This document shows, one piece after another, positions 46,725-60,139 of a stretch of DNA of 64,000 bases (its first letter is position 1; each line of letters begins with the position of its first letter). The position numbers were made by a program, and so were the translations under genes. Origin of the DNA: Anisus vortex (Eukaryota; Mollusca; Gastropoda; Planorbidae); assembly GCA_949126835.1 (NCBI GenBank), contig OX421500.1, positions 21,923,167-21,987,166 of the forward strand. The letters are read 5' to 3'. Below the pieces are notes generated by a model. That model had not been told where the DNA came from. It saw only the letters and a program-made list of their open reading frames with translations, and made no database searches.

Positions 46725-48845
46725 TAAGTCTATCAATACGATATCTCATGACAAGAAGGTCAAGTAATACGATATCTCATAACAGTAGGTCTAACAATAC
46801 GATATCTCATGACAGTAGGTCTAGCATTACGATATCTCATAACAGTAGGTGTAGCAATACGATATCTCATGACAGTAGGTGTAGCAATACGATATCTCAT
46901 GACAGTAGGTCTAACAATACGATATCTCATGACAGAAGGTCTAACAATACGATATCTCATGACAGTAGGTGTAGCAATACGATATCTCATGACAGTAGGT
47001 GTAGCAATACGATATCTCATGACAGTAGGTGTAGCAATACGATATCTCATGACAGTAGGTGTAGCAATACGATATCTCATGACAGTAGGTCTAGCAATAC
47101 GATATCTCATGACAGTAGGTGTAGCAATACGATATCTCATGACAGTAGGTGTAGCAATACGATATCTCATGACAGTAGGTCTAACAATACGATATCTCAT
47201 GACAGTAGGTCTAACAATACGATATCTCATGACAGTAGGTCTAACAATACGATATCTCATGACAGTAGGTGTAGCAATACGATATCTCATGACAGTAGGT
47301 GTAGCAATACGATATCTCATGACAGTAGGTCTAACAATACGATATCTCATGACAGTAGGTGTAGCAATACGATATTTCATGACAGTAGGTGTAGCAATAC
47401 GATATCTCATGACTGTAGGTCTATTAATACGATATCTCATGACAGTAGGTGTAGCAATACGATATATTATGACAGTAGGTGTAGCAATACGATATCTCAT
47501 GACAGTAGGTGTAGCAATACGATATCTCATGACAGTAGGTCTAACAATACGAGATGTCATGACAGTAGGTGTAGCAATAAGATATCTCATGACTGTAGGT
47601 CTATATATACGATGTCTCATGACAGTAGGTCTATCTATACGATATCTCATGACAGTAGGTCTATCTATACGATATCTCATGACTGTAGGTGTAGCAATAC
47701 GATATCTCATGACAGTAGGTCTAACAATACGATATCTCATGACAGTGTGTCTAACAATACGATATCTCATGACAGTAGGTGTAGCAATACGATATCTCAT
47801 GACAGTAGGTCTAACAATACGATATCTCATGACAGTAGGTGTAGCAATACGATATCTCATGACTGTAGGTGTAGCAATACGATATCTCATGACAATAGGT
47901 CTAACAATACGATATCTCATGACAGTAGGTCTAACGATACGATATCTCATGACAGTAGGTCTAACAATACGATATCTCATGACTGTAGGTGTAGCAATAC
48001 GATATCTCATGACAGTAGGTCTAACAATACGATATCTCATGACAGTAGGTCTATCTATACGATATCTCATGACTGTAGGTGTAGCAATACGATATCTCAT
48101 GACAGTAGGTCTAACAATACGATATCTCATGACAGTAGGTCTAACAATACGATATCTCATGACAGTAGGTGTAGCAATACGATATCTCATGACAGTAGGT
48201 CTAAGAATACGATATCTCATGACAGTAGGTCTAACAATACGATATCTCATGACAGTAGGTGTAGCAATACGATATCTCATGACAGTAGGTCTAACAATAC
48301 GATATCTCATGACAGTATGTGTAGCAATACGATATCTCATGACAGTAGGTCTAACAATACGATATCTCATGACAGTAGGTCTAACAATACGATATCTCAT
48401 GACAGTAGGTCTAACAATACGATATCTCATGACAGTAGGTGTAGCAATACGATATCTCATGACAGTAGGTGTAGCAATACGACATCGCATGACAGTAGGT
48501 CAAGCAATACGATATCCATGAAATTAGGTCAAGCAATACGACATCGCATGACAGTAGGTCAAGCAATACGATATCCATGACATTAGGTCAAGCAATACGA
48601 CATCGCATGACAGTAGGTCAAGCAATACGATATCCATGATAGTAGGTCAAGCAATACGATATCCATGACAGTTGGTCAAGCAATACAATATCCCATGACA
48701 GTAGGTCAAGCAATACGATATCTCATGACAGTAGGTCAAGCAATACGATATCTCATGACAGTAAGTCAAGTAATACGATTTCTCATGAAAGAAGGTCAAG
48801 TAATACGATATCTCATAACAGTAGGTCTAGCAATACGATATCTGA
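46725..48845. repeat. 30-bp minisatellite, about 71 copies
   Basis: Unit CGATATCTCATGACAGTAGG plus TCTAACAATA or TGTAGCAATA. The two versions alternate irregularly. GATATC is palindromic. The period is a multiple of three, so long open frames (up to 610 codons) run through both strands, none of them genes. From 48485 to 48690 the units change to a CATCGCATGACAGTAGGTCA / GATATCCATGACATTAGGTC dimer, then drift to more diverged units. Confidence 0.97.
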
Positions 48846-48849
48846 TGAA

Positions 48850-48935
48850 AATAGAGATAATAATAATAATAATAATTGTATAGCGCTGCCAACAAACATA
48901 ATGTAAGCTCACAGCACATTTAACATTCAACTAAG
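48850..48935 (-). mobile_element. SINE tail fragment with (TAA)n
   Basis: (TAA)n at about 48857-48877, then TTGTATAGCGCTGCCAACAA and CTCACAGCACATTTA. This is the tail seen in the SINE at 16433. It abuts the 30-bp array. Confidence 0.55.
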
Positions 48936-49294
48936 AACACGGACATTACTCTAGTAGTCTAGGCTATTATATCATTAATTTCTATAAGATGTATCTGTCA
49001 ATCAAATAGAGCTAAAATAAAGCTAATAGCATTCGAAATTTTGTAAATCTCATCTTCTTACTATGTTTGATTTGTGATATTAGCTTCCTGATAACATTAA
49101 TCTAATGCACAAGCAAGAAAGTATCAACAACCTTTTATAACATGTAATCAGGCATAAACTCAATACGTCCTGTTCGTTGAGACGTATGATACACAATTTA
49201 TTTATTGAACTCTTTAGGTTCTTAGCTTTTGTTTGAGAGATTCCCATATACGATGCATACGTAACTTGTTCCTTTAATGGTCTAATAGAAGTTT
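48936..49294. other. AT-rich non-coding stretch
   Basis: No gene or repeat is recognised. Confidence 0.5.
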
Positions 49295-50345
49295 ACATTG
49301 ATAATACTATTATTGCGTGGTTGATAGATAGAAGTTTACATTGATAGTATCATTGCATTGTTGATATATATCCGTTTACATTAATAGTATCATGGCATGG
49401 TTGATATATGTTTAATTACAATAATAGCATCATTGCATGATTGATAGATGTTTGTTTACATTAATAGTATCATGGCATGGTTGATAGATGTTTGTTTACA
49501 TTAATAGTATCATGGCATTGTTGATAGATGTTTGTTTACATTAATAGTATCATGGCATTGTTGATAGATGTTTGTTTACATTAATAGTATCATGGCATGG
49601 TTGATATATGTTTAATTACAATAATAGCATCATTGCATGGTTTATAGATGTTTGTTTACATTAATAGTATCATGGCATGGTTGATAGATGTTTGTTTACA
49701 TTAATAGTATCATGGCATTGTTGATAGATGTTTGTTTACATTAATAGTATCATGGCATTGTTGATAGATGTTTGTTTACATTAATAGTATCATGGCATGG
49801 TTGATATATGTTTAATTACAATAATAGCATCATAGCATGGTTGATAGATGTTGGTTTACATTAATAGTATCATGGCATGGTTTATAGATGTTTGTTGACA
49901 TTAATAGTATCATTGCAAGGTTGATAGATGTTGGTTTACATTAATAGTATCATGGCATGGTTGATATATGTTTGTTTACATAAATAGTATCATAGCATTG
50001 TTGATACATGTTTTTTTACATTAATAGTATCATGGCATGGTTGATAGATGTTTGTTTACATTAATAGTATCATAACATTGTTGATAGATGTTTGTTTACA
50101 TTAATAGTATCATAACATTGTTGATAGATGTTTGTTTACATTAATAGTATCATAACATTGTTGTTAGATGTTTGTTTACATTAATAGTATCATAACATTG
50201 TTGATAGATGTTTGTTTACATTAATAGTATCATTGCATGGTTGATAGATATTTGTTTACATTAATAATATCATGGCATGGTTGATAGATGTTTGTTTACA
50301 TTAATAGTATCATTGCATTGTTGATAGAGAAAAGTTTACATTGAT
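49295..50345. repeat. 40-bp minisatellite, ~26 copies, 200-bp higher-order period
   Basis: Unit TTGATAGATGTTTGTTTACA plus TTAATAGTATCATGGCATGG. A marked variant, TTGATATATGTTTAATTACA, occurs at 49401, 49601 and 49801, exactly 200 bp (five units) apart, showing duplication of a five-unit block. Confidence 0.96.
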
Positions 50346-53300
50346 TGTATTAACTCTTGCCTCGATGTGTAACTACACAGATCACAAAAGGAGAGCCTTA
50401 ATGGCACCGACGGAGTATAAAGACATGCTTAATCCTTTAAGACTTTCCTAATAGCAAAGCAACAATGTTAAAGCAGCCTTTTTTAAATAAATGTTTTAAG
50501 TCGACATTAATGTAATTTATTTTACAATTTTCTACAAACTTGATATGTGTAATATTGTAGTTAATATTTCACATCAAGCTATTCTTCTATCTATACAAAA
50601 AAGTAATTCAAATAGTGGAGTAAACATAACAATGTCCTCCAAACCAAAACTCACACGCAGAGTTTAATTATTTTGTAAATATTTCATATGTTCCTTTTTA
50701 TCTTACTTTTCAGATATATTAAACCCCATTTTTTATCGAGTCTTAACATTTCCTTTCATCCTTATTACATTTCACGACATTATCTAAGAGATATAAACAA
50801 ACGTTGCATTTTTTATCAGTTAAAATAAAATGTTACAAAAAGATATATAGTCTACAGATACATTAAAAATTAAGGTTTGTCAATAAATGTTTTCGTAGCC
50901 AGAGATATAAAACATAATGACATTTTTATACTTGCTTAAGATACATTATGAAGAAAAAAAACTACTTTATGACAGACAATAAATATTGTCTTCTTTTATC
51001 AATTAATGAGATACATATTTTTGGGTTAGAATAAAAATGATACAGCCTCGCCAGACAGTTTGTAAAATAACTACACAAGAAAGTAACAAAAAAAATATTT
51101 AGCCTACGTAAATAAAACAAGAGAATTCGAAATGGCCAGAAGTCTATTATGTAAGAAAAGGAAACACACAAAACTTACTTCTGCTATGAAGTTTAAAGAA
51201 ATAGACAAATATTCCATGTTGTCTAAAGTGGGCGCCGAGTTAAGCGTTCAATATAATTGATGACCATCGTTACAGCAGGTGTACACAATTCTTGTATCAG
51301 TGTTTGTTGGTTTAATTGTACCGAGCTGCATCGATCGATTAAACATTCCGAGTCGCCGTTTGCAAATCTTGTACGGCTTCCTTTTTTTCACCGTTTGATT
51401 ATTTTTAGATCAAGGACTAAATATAAAGATTGAGCCCTTTTTTCTTTCTTTCTTTCTGCTAGTCTCACATGAAATGTGAAAAATTTACTTGCATTTTTAA
51501 AAATCCTATATCTTTTATGTTACTGACAGTTATGGCGTCCTACAATTATCCGTTTTAATATTAGTTTCTTATGAGCTCTAAGACAGGTAATCTTGTGCTA
51601 TTTTCTTTTAATAGGTTTTTCATTATTTCCATTATTAGTATGTATAGCATATAGCAAATATAAACAATGTTAGGCTATAGTTTTTTTTTTACAAATTGAA
51701 ATCTACCTGTCGTAGGGCAGTAAGAGTTTGAGAACATAGCTAGGAACATAAAACTAAGTGGAAAACTATACCATGAGTTAGTAAAATCGAAGATGAAGTA
51801 TTATTTTATACATATTTTAACAGCTAATAGTTTTCGTATGTCCAAACCGTAATGCTACTTAACAATTTTCTTTCCTACTTTTTTATTTCGAGCCCTTATA
51901 AAAATAAGTAAAAGTAAAGTAAATAATCATGTCGGGGACCGAATGGATCGATAGGGCAGGTGAAGCAGCATTTACCAGAATCCAAGGCCACGGCATATTT
52001 GGGGATTGTTTGGCCAACACAAAGTTCAATCACCATAACTTTATCCTACCTAATGTCAGGTAGCCATCAGAACTGGGTAGTTTCATGGACACTCTACAGA
52101 CCAGAAAAAAATCCTAGACTTCACTGTAAATATTTTCCTATTTGCATCAAGAACTTAAATAATTGATAAGTACATTCTATTGATCAAGTTTGGTTGCCCT
52201 AAAGCTGTTTTTAAACGAACACATAAATAAGTAATTTTAAAGAAGTGTTTTATAAGGAAGTTTCTATCAAGAAACAATAACAAGTACATCAAACAAACAA
52301 ATAATTGTTTGTTCCAAGATAACTTGTTTATTTAAGATTGTATTTCCAACATTGCTATGCTGGCTGACCACTGTATAATGTATGGGTCGAGTTTATCGTC
52401 TTCGAGTAGAATAGTTATGTTTTTGTAGCAGATGTCACTTCCTCTTGTCACTTGTCACAAACGTCAAATTTTTCTTTAGATTATTAGGTCGCATCTTTTT
52501 CAAGTGTGTTGTATACTTTAAGTGGAGGGATTGTGAAGGATCAATGTCTTAAATCGAGAATAGCTTATTTACATAGAGAATACGTTTAGCGCTAATCTTT
52601 ACATTGTGCCGGTGACAACTGTCTGTATAGTCAACTGAGATTGAAATCGTTCAGTGGATGGCGGCCATTAAAATTATACGTTTACCACCATCGTCTAGTT
52701 TAAATAAATGAAGGTTTCGATCTCCATAAATATTCAACTGATAACTGCATGGTTTTGTATCATCACTGAAATTAGTAACTATATACTTGATATGCGTTTA
52801 ATATTTATTTTATATGTTTTCTTTCTCTAACAAGCTCCGAATATTATGAGAGAATAAGTCTCTTAAATAATTTAATGATAAAAATGTTGGTGCTGCTGGG
52901 TGTGAACAAACGGGAGACTTAAAACCTAACATAAAAATCTAACATATAAAATCTCATTAGCATGATGCAATCTTTGTTCCAATGTCTAAGAATGAACTCA
53001 GGCCATAATCGCTCATCACTTTCATTGTTCTTGACATATCGGCTTTATGTGAATACAAAGGCTTTTACAGTTACACAGAAAATGTAGTTTGTTTGATTAC
53101 TGCTATGGGGCATTTATAATCATTTGAGGTTATCTTATTCCCTACTATCAGAAAAGATGTTTTAAGAGATTATCTTAACAGCTAGAGGAGGAAATTCAAT
53201 TTGTTTTCACTGCCATTGAATGGCGTTTAACTAACTTACCATTCTAGTAGACAATGAAGCGGTAATACATTTCGTTTCCTGTTCTAATACATTGTTTAAT

Positions 53301-53394
53301 AACTAAAGACCTTTTATACATAGGGATGTAAAATCTTTAATCTCTAATTTTTACTATAATCTTCAAAAAACATTTCATATCCATATTAAAATAT
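50346..53394. other. Long AT-rich non-coding stretch
   Basis: I see no credible coding frame or tandem array. It holds a short dispersed repeat at 51925-51985. This is one of the longest stretches without an array, so it is the most likely place for regulatory or intronic sequence. Confidence 0.45.
51925..51985 (-). mobile_element. Dispersed repeat fragment, related to 58915
   Basis: GACCGAATGGATCGATAGGG and AGCAGCATTTACCAG resemble GACCAAATTGATCTATAGAG and AGCATTGTTTACCAG at 58938-58977. The fuller copy at 58915 carries a B box, so this is a SINE fragment. Confidence 0.5.
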
Positions 53395-55145
53395 CACTCA
53401 CGTTCTTATGCATGTCACATGGTGTTATAGCGGTCAAGTTCTTATAACTGTCACATGGTGTTATAGAAGTCAAGTTCTTACACCTGTCAATGGTGTTATA
53501 GAGGTCAAGTTCTTATAACTGTCACATGGTGTTATAGAATTCAAGTTCTTATAGCTGTCACATGGTGTTACAGAAGTCAATTTCTTATAACTGTCACATG
53601 GTGTTATAGAAGTCAAGTTCTTATAACTGTCACATGGTGTTATAGCGGTCAAGTTCTTATAACTGTCACATGGTGTTATAGAAGTCAAGTTCTTATAAAT
53701 GTCACATGGTGTTATAGAAGTTAATTTCTTATAACTGTCACATGGTGTTATAGAGGTAAAGTTCTACACTAGTCACATGGTGTTATAGAGGTCAAGTTCT
53801 TATAACTGTCACATGGTGTTATAGAAGTCAAGTTCTTATAACTGTCACATGGTGTTATAGAGGTCACTTTGTTATAACTGTCACATGGTGTTATAGAGGT
53901 CAAGTTTTTACACCTGTCAATGGTGTTATAGAGGTAAATTTCTTACACTTGTCACATGGTGTTATAGCGGTCAAGTTCTTATAACTGTCACATGGTGTTA
54001 TAGAGGTCAAATTCTTATAACTGTCACATGGTGTTATAGCGGTCAAGTTCTTATAACTGTCACATGGTGTTATAGAAGTCAAGTTCTTACACCTGTCAAT
54101 GGTGTTATAGAGGTCAAGTTCTTATAACTGTCACATGGTGTTATAGAATTCAAGTTCTTATAGCTGTCACATGGTGTTACAGAAGTCAATTTCTTATAAC
54201 TGTCACATGGTGTTATAGAAGTCAAGTTCTTATAACTGTCACATGGTGTTATAGCGGTCAAGTTCTTATAACTGTCACATGGTGTTATAGAAGTCAAGTT
54301 CTTATAAATGTCACATGGTGTTATAGAAGTTAATTTCTTATAACTGTCACATGGTGTTATAGAGGTAAAGTTCTACACTAGTCACATGGTGTTATAGAGG
54401 TCAAGTTCTTATAACTGTCACATGGTGTTATAGAAGTCAAGTTCTTATAACTGTCACATGGTGTTATAGAGGTCACTTTGTTATAACTGTCACATGGTGT
54501 TATAGAGGTCAAGTTTTTACACCTGTCAATGGTGTTATAGAGGTAAATTTCTTACACTTGTCACATGGTGTTATAGCGGTCAAGTTCTTATAACTGTCAC
54601 ATGGTGTTATAGAGGTCAAATTCTTATAACTGTCACATGGTGTTATAGAAGTCAAGTTCTTATAACTGTCAAATGGTGTTATAGAGGTAAAGTTCTACAC
54701 TAGTCACATGGTGTTATAGAGGTCAAGTTCTTATAACTGTCACATGGTGTTATAGAGGTCACTTTCTTATAACTGTCACATGGTGTTATAGAGGTCAAGT
54801 TCTTATAAATGTCACATGGTGTTATAGAGGTCAAGTTCTTATAACTGTCACATGGTGTTATAGAGGTCAAGTTCTTATAACTGTCACATGGTGTTATAGA
54901 GGTCAAGTTCTTATAACTGTCACATGGTGTTATAGAGGTCAAGTTCTTATAACTGTCACATGGTGTTATAGAGGTCAAGTTCTTATAACTGTCACATGGT
55001 GTTATAGAGGTCAAGTTCTTATAACTGTCACATGGTGTTATAGAGGTCAAGTTCTTATAACTGTCACATGGTGTTATAGAGGTAAAGTTCTTATAACTGT
55101 CACATGGTGTTATAGAGGTCAAGTTCTTATAACATGGTGTAATTA
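53395..55145. repeat. 36-bp minisatellite, ~48 copies, 609-bp higher-order period
   Basis: Unit TCACATGGTGTTATAGAGGT plus CAAGTTCTTATAACTG. The block at 53470-53688 recurs at 54079-54297 with the same order of variants (CACCTGTCAATGG, GAATTCAAG, TACAGAAGTC), an offset of 609 bp. The right end (54710-55130) is more uniform. Confidence 0.97.
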
Positions 55146-56764
55146 TAGAGGTACAACCTTAAATGTATTATGGATTTTTCCTTACACCACGGCTATGATA
55201 TAAAATATTTTGTCATGTAAAGCCTTCAAAAAGCACAAGTAAAATCAACAATAACAAAAACAATTAAAAAAGACAACAACAAATAAACAAAATATATCAG
55301 AACTATGCTGGTTATGGCATTTACAAATTTAAAAAAAAGATAAAAAAATAAAAAATGTATAAATAATGAAATCCTATATTGAAGATACGTCTTTCCATTG
55401 TTTACACTATTATTTCATTTCCTTCTTCTTTTCTGAAGTTCTTCCATAAACTTTAGTTCTATGAAATATGTTTTTTATTTTAAATACTTTTTTTTCATCT
55501 GAACCATTTTTTAAGTTGTATTTAATTATTATTTGTCTGGGATTGTACTAAGACTTGATAATATCAAAAACTCACATAGGTATGTTATATAAATAGAAAA
55601 AAAAGGTAAAAAAATAATAAATAAGGGAAAAAATACTAAGAAAATTGTATATTTCAAAATATAATAAAAATCATGGATTGAGAAAAGTCTCACAAAAAAA
55701 AAATGAAGTAAAATGAAAAAATATATGTAAGAAAACAGAATACACAAAAACAATAACTGATCAAAACAACAAACAACAACTGAAAATTAAACACTGAAGA
55801 AATCGAGAAAACAAATTTGACAGTAAAAAGAGAAAAAAATGTAACGAGGAAACTTCAGCCACTTAAAAAAATAAGGTAATATAATAAGGAAATACATACA
55901 AAATATTTGAGTAATGATTATGTTTTTATATATTATATGTTGGCAAGTGGGCCTAATGACGCATAACGCTAGTTGTCACAGCGACAGACATAATTTCATT
56001 ATGAAGGTGAAATATGACACTTCGTCTGAGCTACTTGCAAGAACGTAGAATGAAAGACGCAAAGGGAAGTTACTCTGTTTTTCCTTTCCTCATGCAGTTT
56101 ACATGTCAAGTTGACATTTTATATGTTGGTTTCTTTTCTTTTTTTGTTTGTTTAAATTTGGTGAATAAATAACATTTATAAATTTAACTTTGTTTGTAAC
56201 TATGACAACTGAATAAGATATTGCATTGGTTTACATGAATCAATGGGAATTGTAATCTCTTTGTTCTGAAAGCCAACGGTTTAGGCTCTAACTCTTGCTT
56301 ACCAGCACAACAGAGTAGTTCAGCTGTCCAGTGACTTGTGAAGTCACAAATCAAACTGTGTCTCCATTTTTATGCTCTCCATTATCACCAGCGAACAAAC
56401 AAACACAAACTAGAATGGGAACACATTTCCAGAAAATGGAACAACATTTTTCAGTTACTCAGAACCCGAAGCATAATTATTTTCCGTAGTCGATGTCAGT
56501 GTTGATAATGTTTGGGGTCAGAAAATGAAACGTCAACTTGGCATTGAACTAGAGCAAGTAAGAATGGTCATGTTCTGGGTGCAGTTAAGAAAGAAATAAT
56601 CAGAACATATATGTGGAGTAAAACTAATAGGAAATTCACAACAATCAAAACGCTTTAGTTGAAAAGTAAAACAATAATTAAACATATAGTAATATCTTAT
56701 ATTTTTAAAATGCAACACAATTATATAGAGGAATGGAAACCCTTTGCCTACTGTCTGCTCATAC
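55146..56764. other. Very AT-rich non-coding stretch
   Basis: It is dominated by A-rich sequence between 55230 and 55900. No gene is recognised. Confidence 0.5.
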
Positions 56765-57235
56765 TGTTCTATTAACAATCTGTTTGACTCTATCTATTCT
56801 ATTGTACCAATAGCATCCTATCTGTTCTATTCTCACTGTTCCATTCTATCTATTCTATTCTAAGAATAGCATCCTATATGTTCAATTCTCACTGTTCCAT
56901 TCTATCTATTATATTCTAAGAATAGCATCCTATCTGTTCTATTCTCATTGTTCAATTCTATCTATTCTATTCTAAGAATAACATCCTATCTGTTCTATTT
57001 TCACTGTTTCATTCTATATAATCTATTCTAACAATATCATCCTTTATGTTTCATTATCACTGTTTCATTCTATCTATTCTATTCTAACAATAGCATCCTT
57101 TATGTTTCATTATCACTGTTTCATTCTACCTATTCTAACAATAGCATCCTATCTGTTCTATTCTCACTGTTCCATTCTATCTATTCAAACAATATGATCC
57201 TATCTGTTCAACTCTCACTATTCTACCATACCTCT
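56765..57235. repeat. ~56-bp degenerate minisatellite, about 8 copies
   Basis: Unit built from ATAGCATCCTATCTGTTCTA, TTCTCACTGTTCCATTCTAT and CTATTCTATTCTAAGA with indels. Confidence 0.9.
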
Positions 57236-58914
57236 TCAAGATAAAAGGCCCCAACAAGTTCAAAATAACCTACTAGACAAGTTACACTTGACGAAGATGC
57301 TCTAAATAAATGTATTATACTCATACTTGCCGACACACAATTATTATAAGAATAAGTACGGTTTAAAAAAAGTTCCAATGTGAAGAACACATTAACTACT
57401 GTACAACTATGGAAGGCGAGAGACTGGTGTTCAATGCCTAATGAAGGATTAAATATTAAAAAACAATTTTACATTGCCGATATTTTGTCATTTTTTACCA
57501 TCTTGGGAATTAAAATTTTTAGGAAGTGATGTCACTACCCTCTTGGAAATGTCCGCAGAAGTGACAGTGTGCATAAAAAAATATCTTAATTAGGAATTTC
57601 CCAGAATCGATACAGAATAAACTTTTTTTTAAACAACAATTACCAGAAAGTCAAAAAATTACAGCGAAATATATGCTACAGATATATCACGACTATTTTA
57701 GTGATAAATATGTTAAAATGGAAGCAGCAGAATAATGCCGGAGTATATATGCCAAGCATATCAGCACACTATTTGATTAATACGTAATTGGGAAAATAAT
57801 GTGTGCTTCAAAATTCCTTAATATGAAATCGAAACAAATACATTCAATATATCTTTAAAGTTGTATAATGGTTAGACCAAACCGTTTCTTTGGTATTGGC
57901 ACATAGTTATATTAACCTTTATGTATATTTAAATTTACAAAAACGAAGACGCAAAAATCTTCTGTATAGATGTAATAATATATGTTAATTATATAATAGA
58001 CAAACATTCAACCGACATTGCAAGAAAATATATAAGCTTTTTCTGAGACAACGGATTTTTTATAACACTATTATTTGTTCCCTTGAAAAAGTTAATATAC
58101 GAAATAAAATCAAAATTACTCAAATTTGTCCTCGGACAACGACTACTTCCTTTAAAAAAAAGTGTTATTTGAACAATGGATCAACAAGACATCCTTTCAT
58201 GACTAGACTCCACCACACGAACAACAAGACGCAATATACGTCTTTATAGAGTTAACCATGTGTAACATATTAGATATGATTGTGTTTTAGATACATCACA
58301 AAATGGATATCCTTAAATTCTACTTACCTCATAGACTCAAATATAAAACCGAACTTCCTAATTTAAAAATGTTCCTATTACCTACGTGTGCTTACAGAAA
58401 CTGATATTCTGTTATAAATAATAGTTTTCTACTTAGAAATGTACAACAAAATATAACAAAATAGGTGGCAGATAATTATGAACAAGTCACGATGTCTTAG
58501 ATTTACACAAAACTCTACAACCACAGAAAGTCAATACATTAATTTGAAAACCGTTCTAGAGTCAGTTTATAATTAAACAAAGAGTGATATATCAGTAAAT
58601 ACTTAATCGCCAAGATGTAGAGGGAAAAGAAAAATGAATGAAAGAGACGAACTCACTATCACAACAATAATTAAATTAACTCCCCTGACAGACTGCTTTT
58701 AAAAATGGAAGAAATTGATTAAATTTTTTACTTTCAAATACAGAATCACGCAAGTAATTATTGCATAGTTCAAAAGATGTGAAAAGAAACGAAAGACACA
58801 AACAATACAAAAATTAATGAATATATTCTTGGCTGACCTGGATTTAGAAATAATGTACACAATGAAATATAAAGAAACTTAGATCATAGCTACAAATATT
58901 GTTTTTCGTAGTAT
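57236..58914. other. AT-rich non-coding stretch
   Basis: No gene or repeat is recognised. Confidence 0.45.
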
Positions 58915-59060
58915 TTAGTACATGCATTCTAGTCGGACCAAATTGATCTATAGAGCCCGTAAAGCATTGTTTACCAGTTTCTGTGGCTTATCAGGAAAAA
59001 ATCCTAGCCTGCACCAGGATTCGAGCCCAGGACCTTAACCCGAATCAATCACTTCTAGTT
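58915..59060 (-). mobile_element. tRNA-derived SINE fragment
   Basis: Minus strand: B box GGGCTCGAATCC inside GGTCCTGGGCTCGAATCCTG at about 59012-59031. A body ending in the CTGGTAAACAATGCTTTACG segment, shared with 51925-51985, follows. The A box is not clear. Confidence 0.6.
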
Positions 59061-59622
59061 TTATTGCCATAAGTCAATTTCCGCAAAATATAATTCTTTA
59101 TTTCTAAACTAGTGGTTATGCCCGTCAAAATGACGGAGAAATGAATGACTACAATGTGTTTTGTTAAGAGAGAAAGAAAAGAGACTATATTACAATAAAG
59201 ACAATGAACGTTTCTTTTCGGTATCTAGTATTTGTTCTTTTTAATAGTTTCTGGTCGCCCTGACCCTGGCATATGCATAATAATTGTTACTGTCAAGCTT
59301 CTGGTATTAAAACATAGCAAACAGTTGTGTTGACTTGACTTGTTATTAATAATACAATATTAAATTAACAATAATATACTATCTAAAAGAAAAAAACAAC
59401 ACAATACCAAACAATAAAAAGGTAAATAATAAAAAAAAGCGTAGAAAATAATATTTCAATAACCATAAAAACTAAAGTGAGAACGATTTTTTTCGGTATT
59501 TAATTTTTGTTCTTGCTTATTGTATTGATAAAACAGTGTTGAGAATGTTTCTTTCGGTATTTAGTTATTGTTATTTTTAATTGTTTCTGGTCGACCTACC
59601 CTGGCATATGCATAATAATTGT

Positions 59623-60070
59623 GGCCTCAAGGACTGGCGTAGTGTGTAAACCGCCGATACATTCCCATTAAGAATTCACTGGCGGGCGATCGCATGGGGC
59701 ACAGCCCCCGCAGCGGGTCCGAGGTCCATTACACTGCCGAGAGGCCACTGGTCTCGGTGGGGAGGAAGCAATGGACGCTGCAATCCGAATCAAGAACCAC
59801 CCGGTGCCTGGATGCATGTACATATAGTAGGCCTTTAGGATTTATGCTACCGGGTGACAGTGCAGCTATACTGGCGAGCCACCTCGATAATGATCCTTTG
59901 GAGAACCTCAGTGAACGATCGCTGGGCTGTGGAAACCTTCCCCGTTACACGGCACGCCACGCCTTCGGCGTGTCGTTGAGTGGCTTGAGTCTGGACAGAG
60001 ATTGCTCAATCCTAAGCATTACTCCCTGGACACAAGAGCCGAAAGAGACTTAAGAGACTTTTAAATTCGA
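59623..60070 (+). other. GC-rich insert of unknown origin, 119-codon frame
   Basis: This is a sharp island of about 450 bp, much more GC-rich than its neighbours, inside one copy of the 335-bp repeat. It replaces a short TACTGTCAAGCTTCTGG stretch. A plus-strand frame runs from 59694 to 60053 (starts MGHSPRSGSEVHY, ends TPWTQEPKET) and has no motif I know. A small inverted pair surrounds CACGCCTTCGGCGTG (about 59957-59971). It could be part of a transposon (for example LINE leader sequence), a SINE-like unit, or a captured gene piece. I do not call it a gene. Confidence 0.45.
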
Positions 60071-60139
60071 TATTAAAATGTAGCGAACAGTTGTGTTGAC
60101 TTGACGTGTTATTAATAATATTAAATTAACAATAATATA

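Noticed and set aside
46748..48580. Overlapping 570-610-codon open frames on both strands
   Set aside because: They are by-products of the 30-bp repeat, which lacks stops. Three long frames on both strands cannot all be real, and no domain is present.
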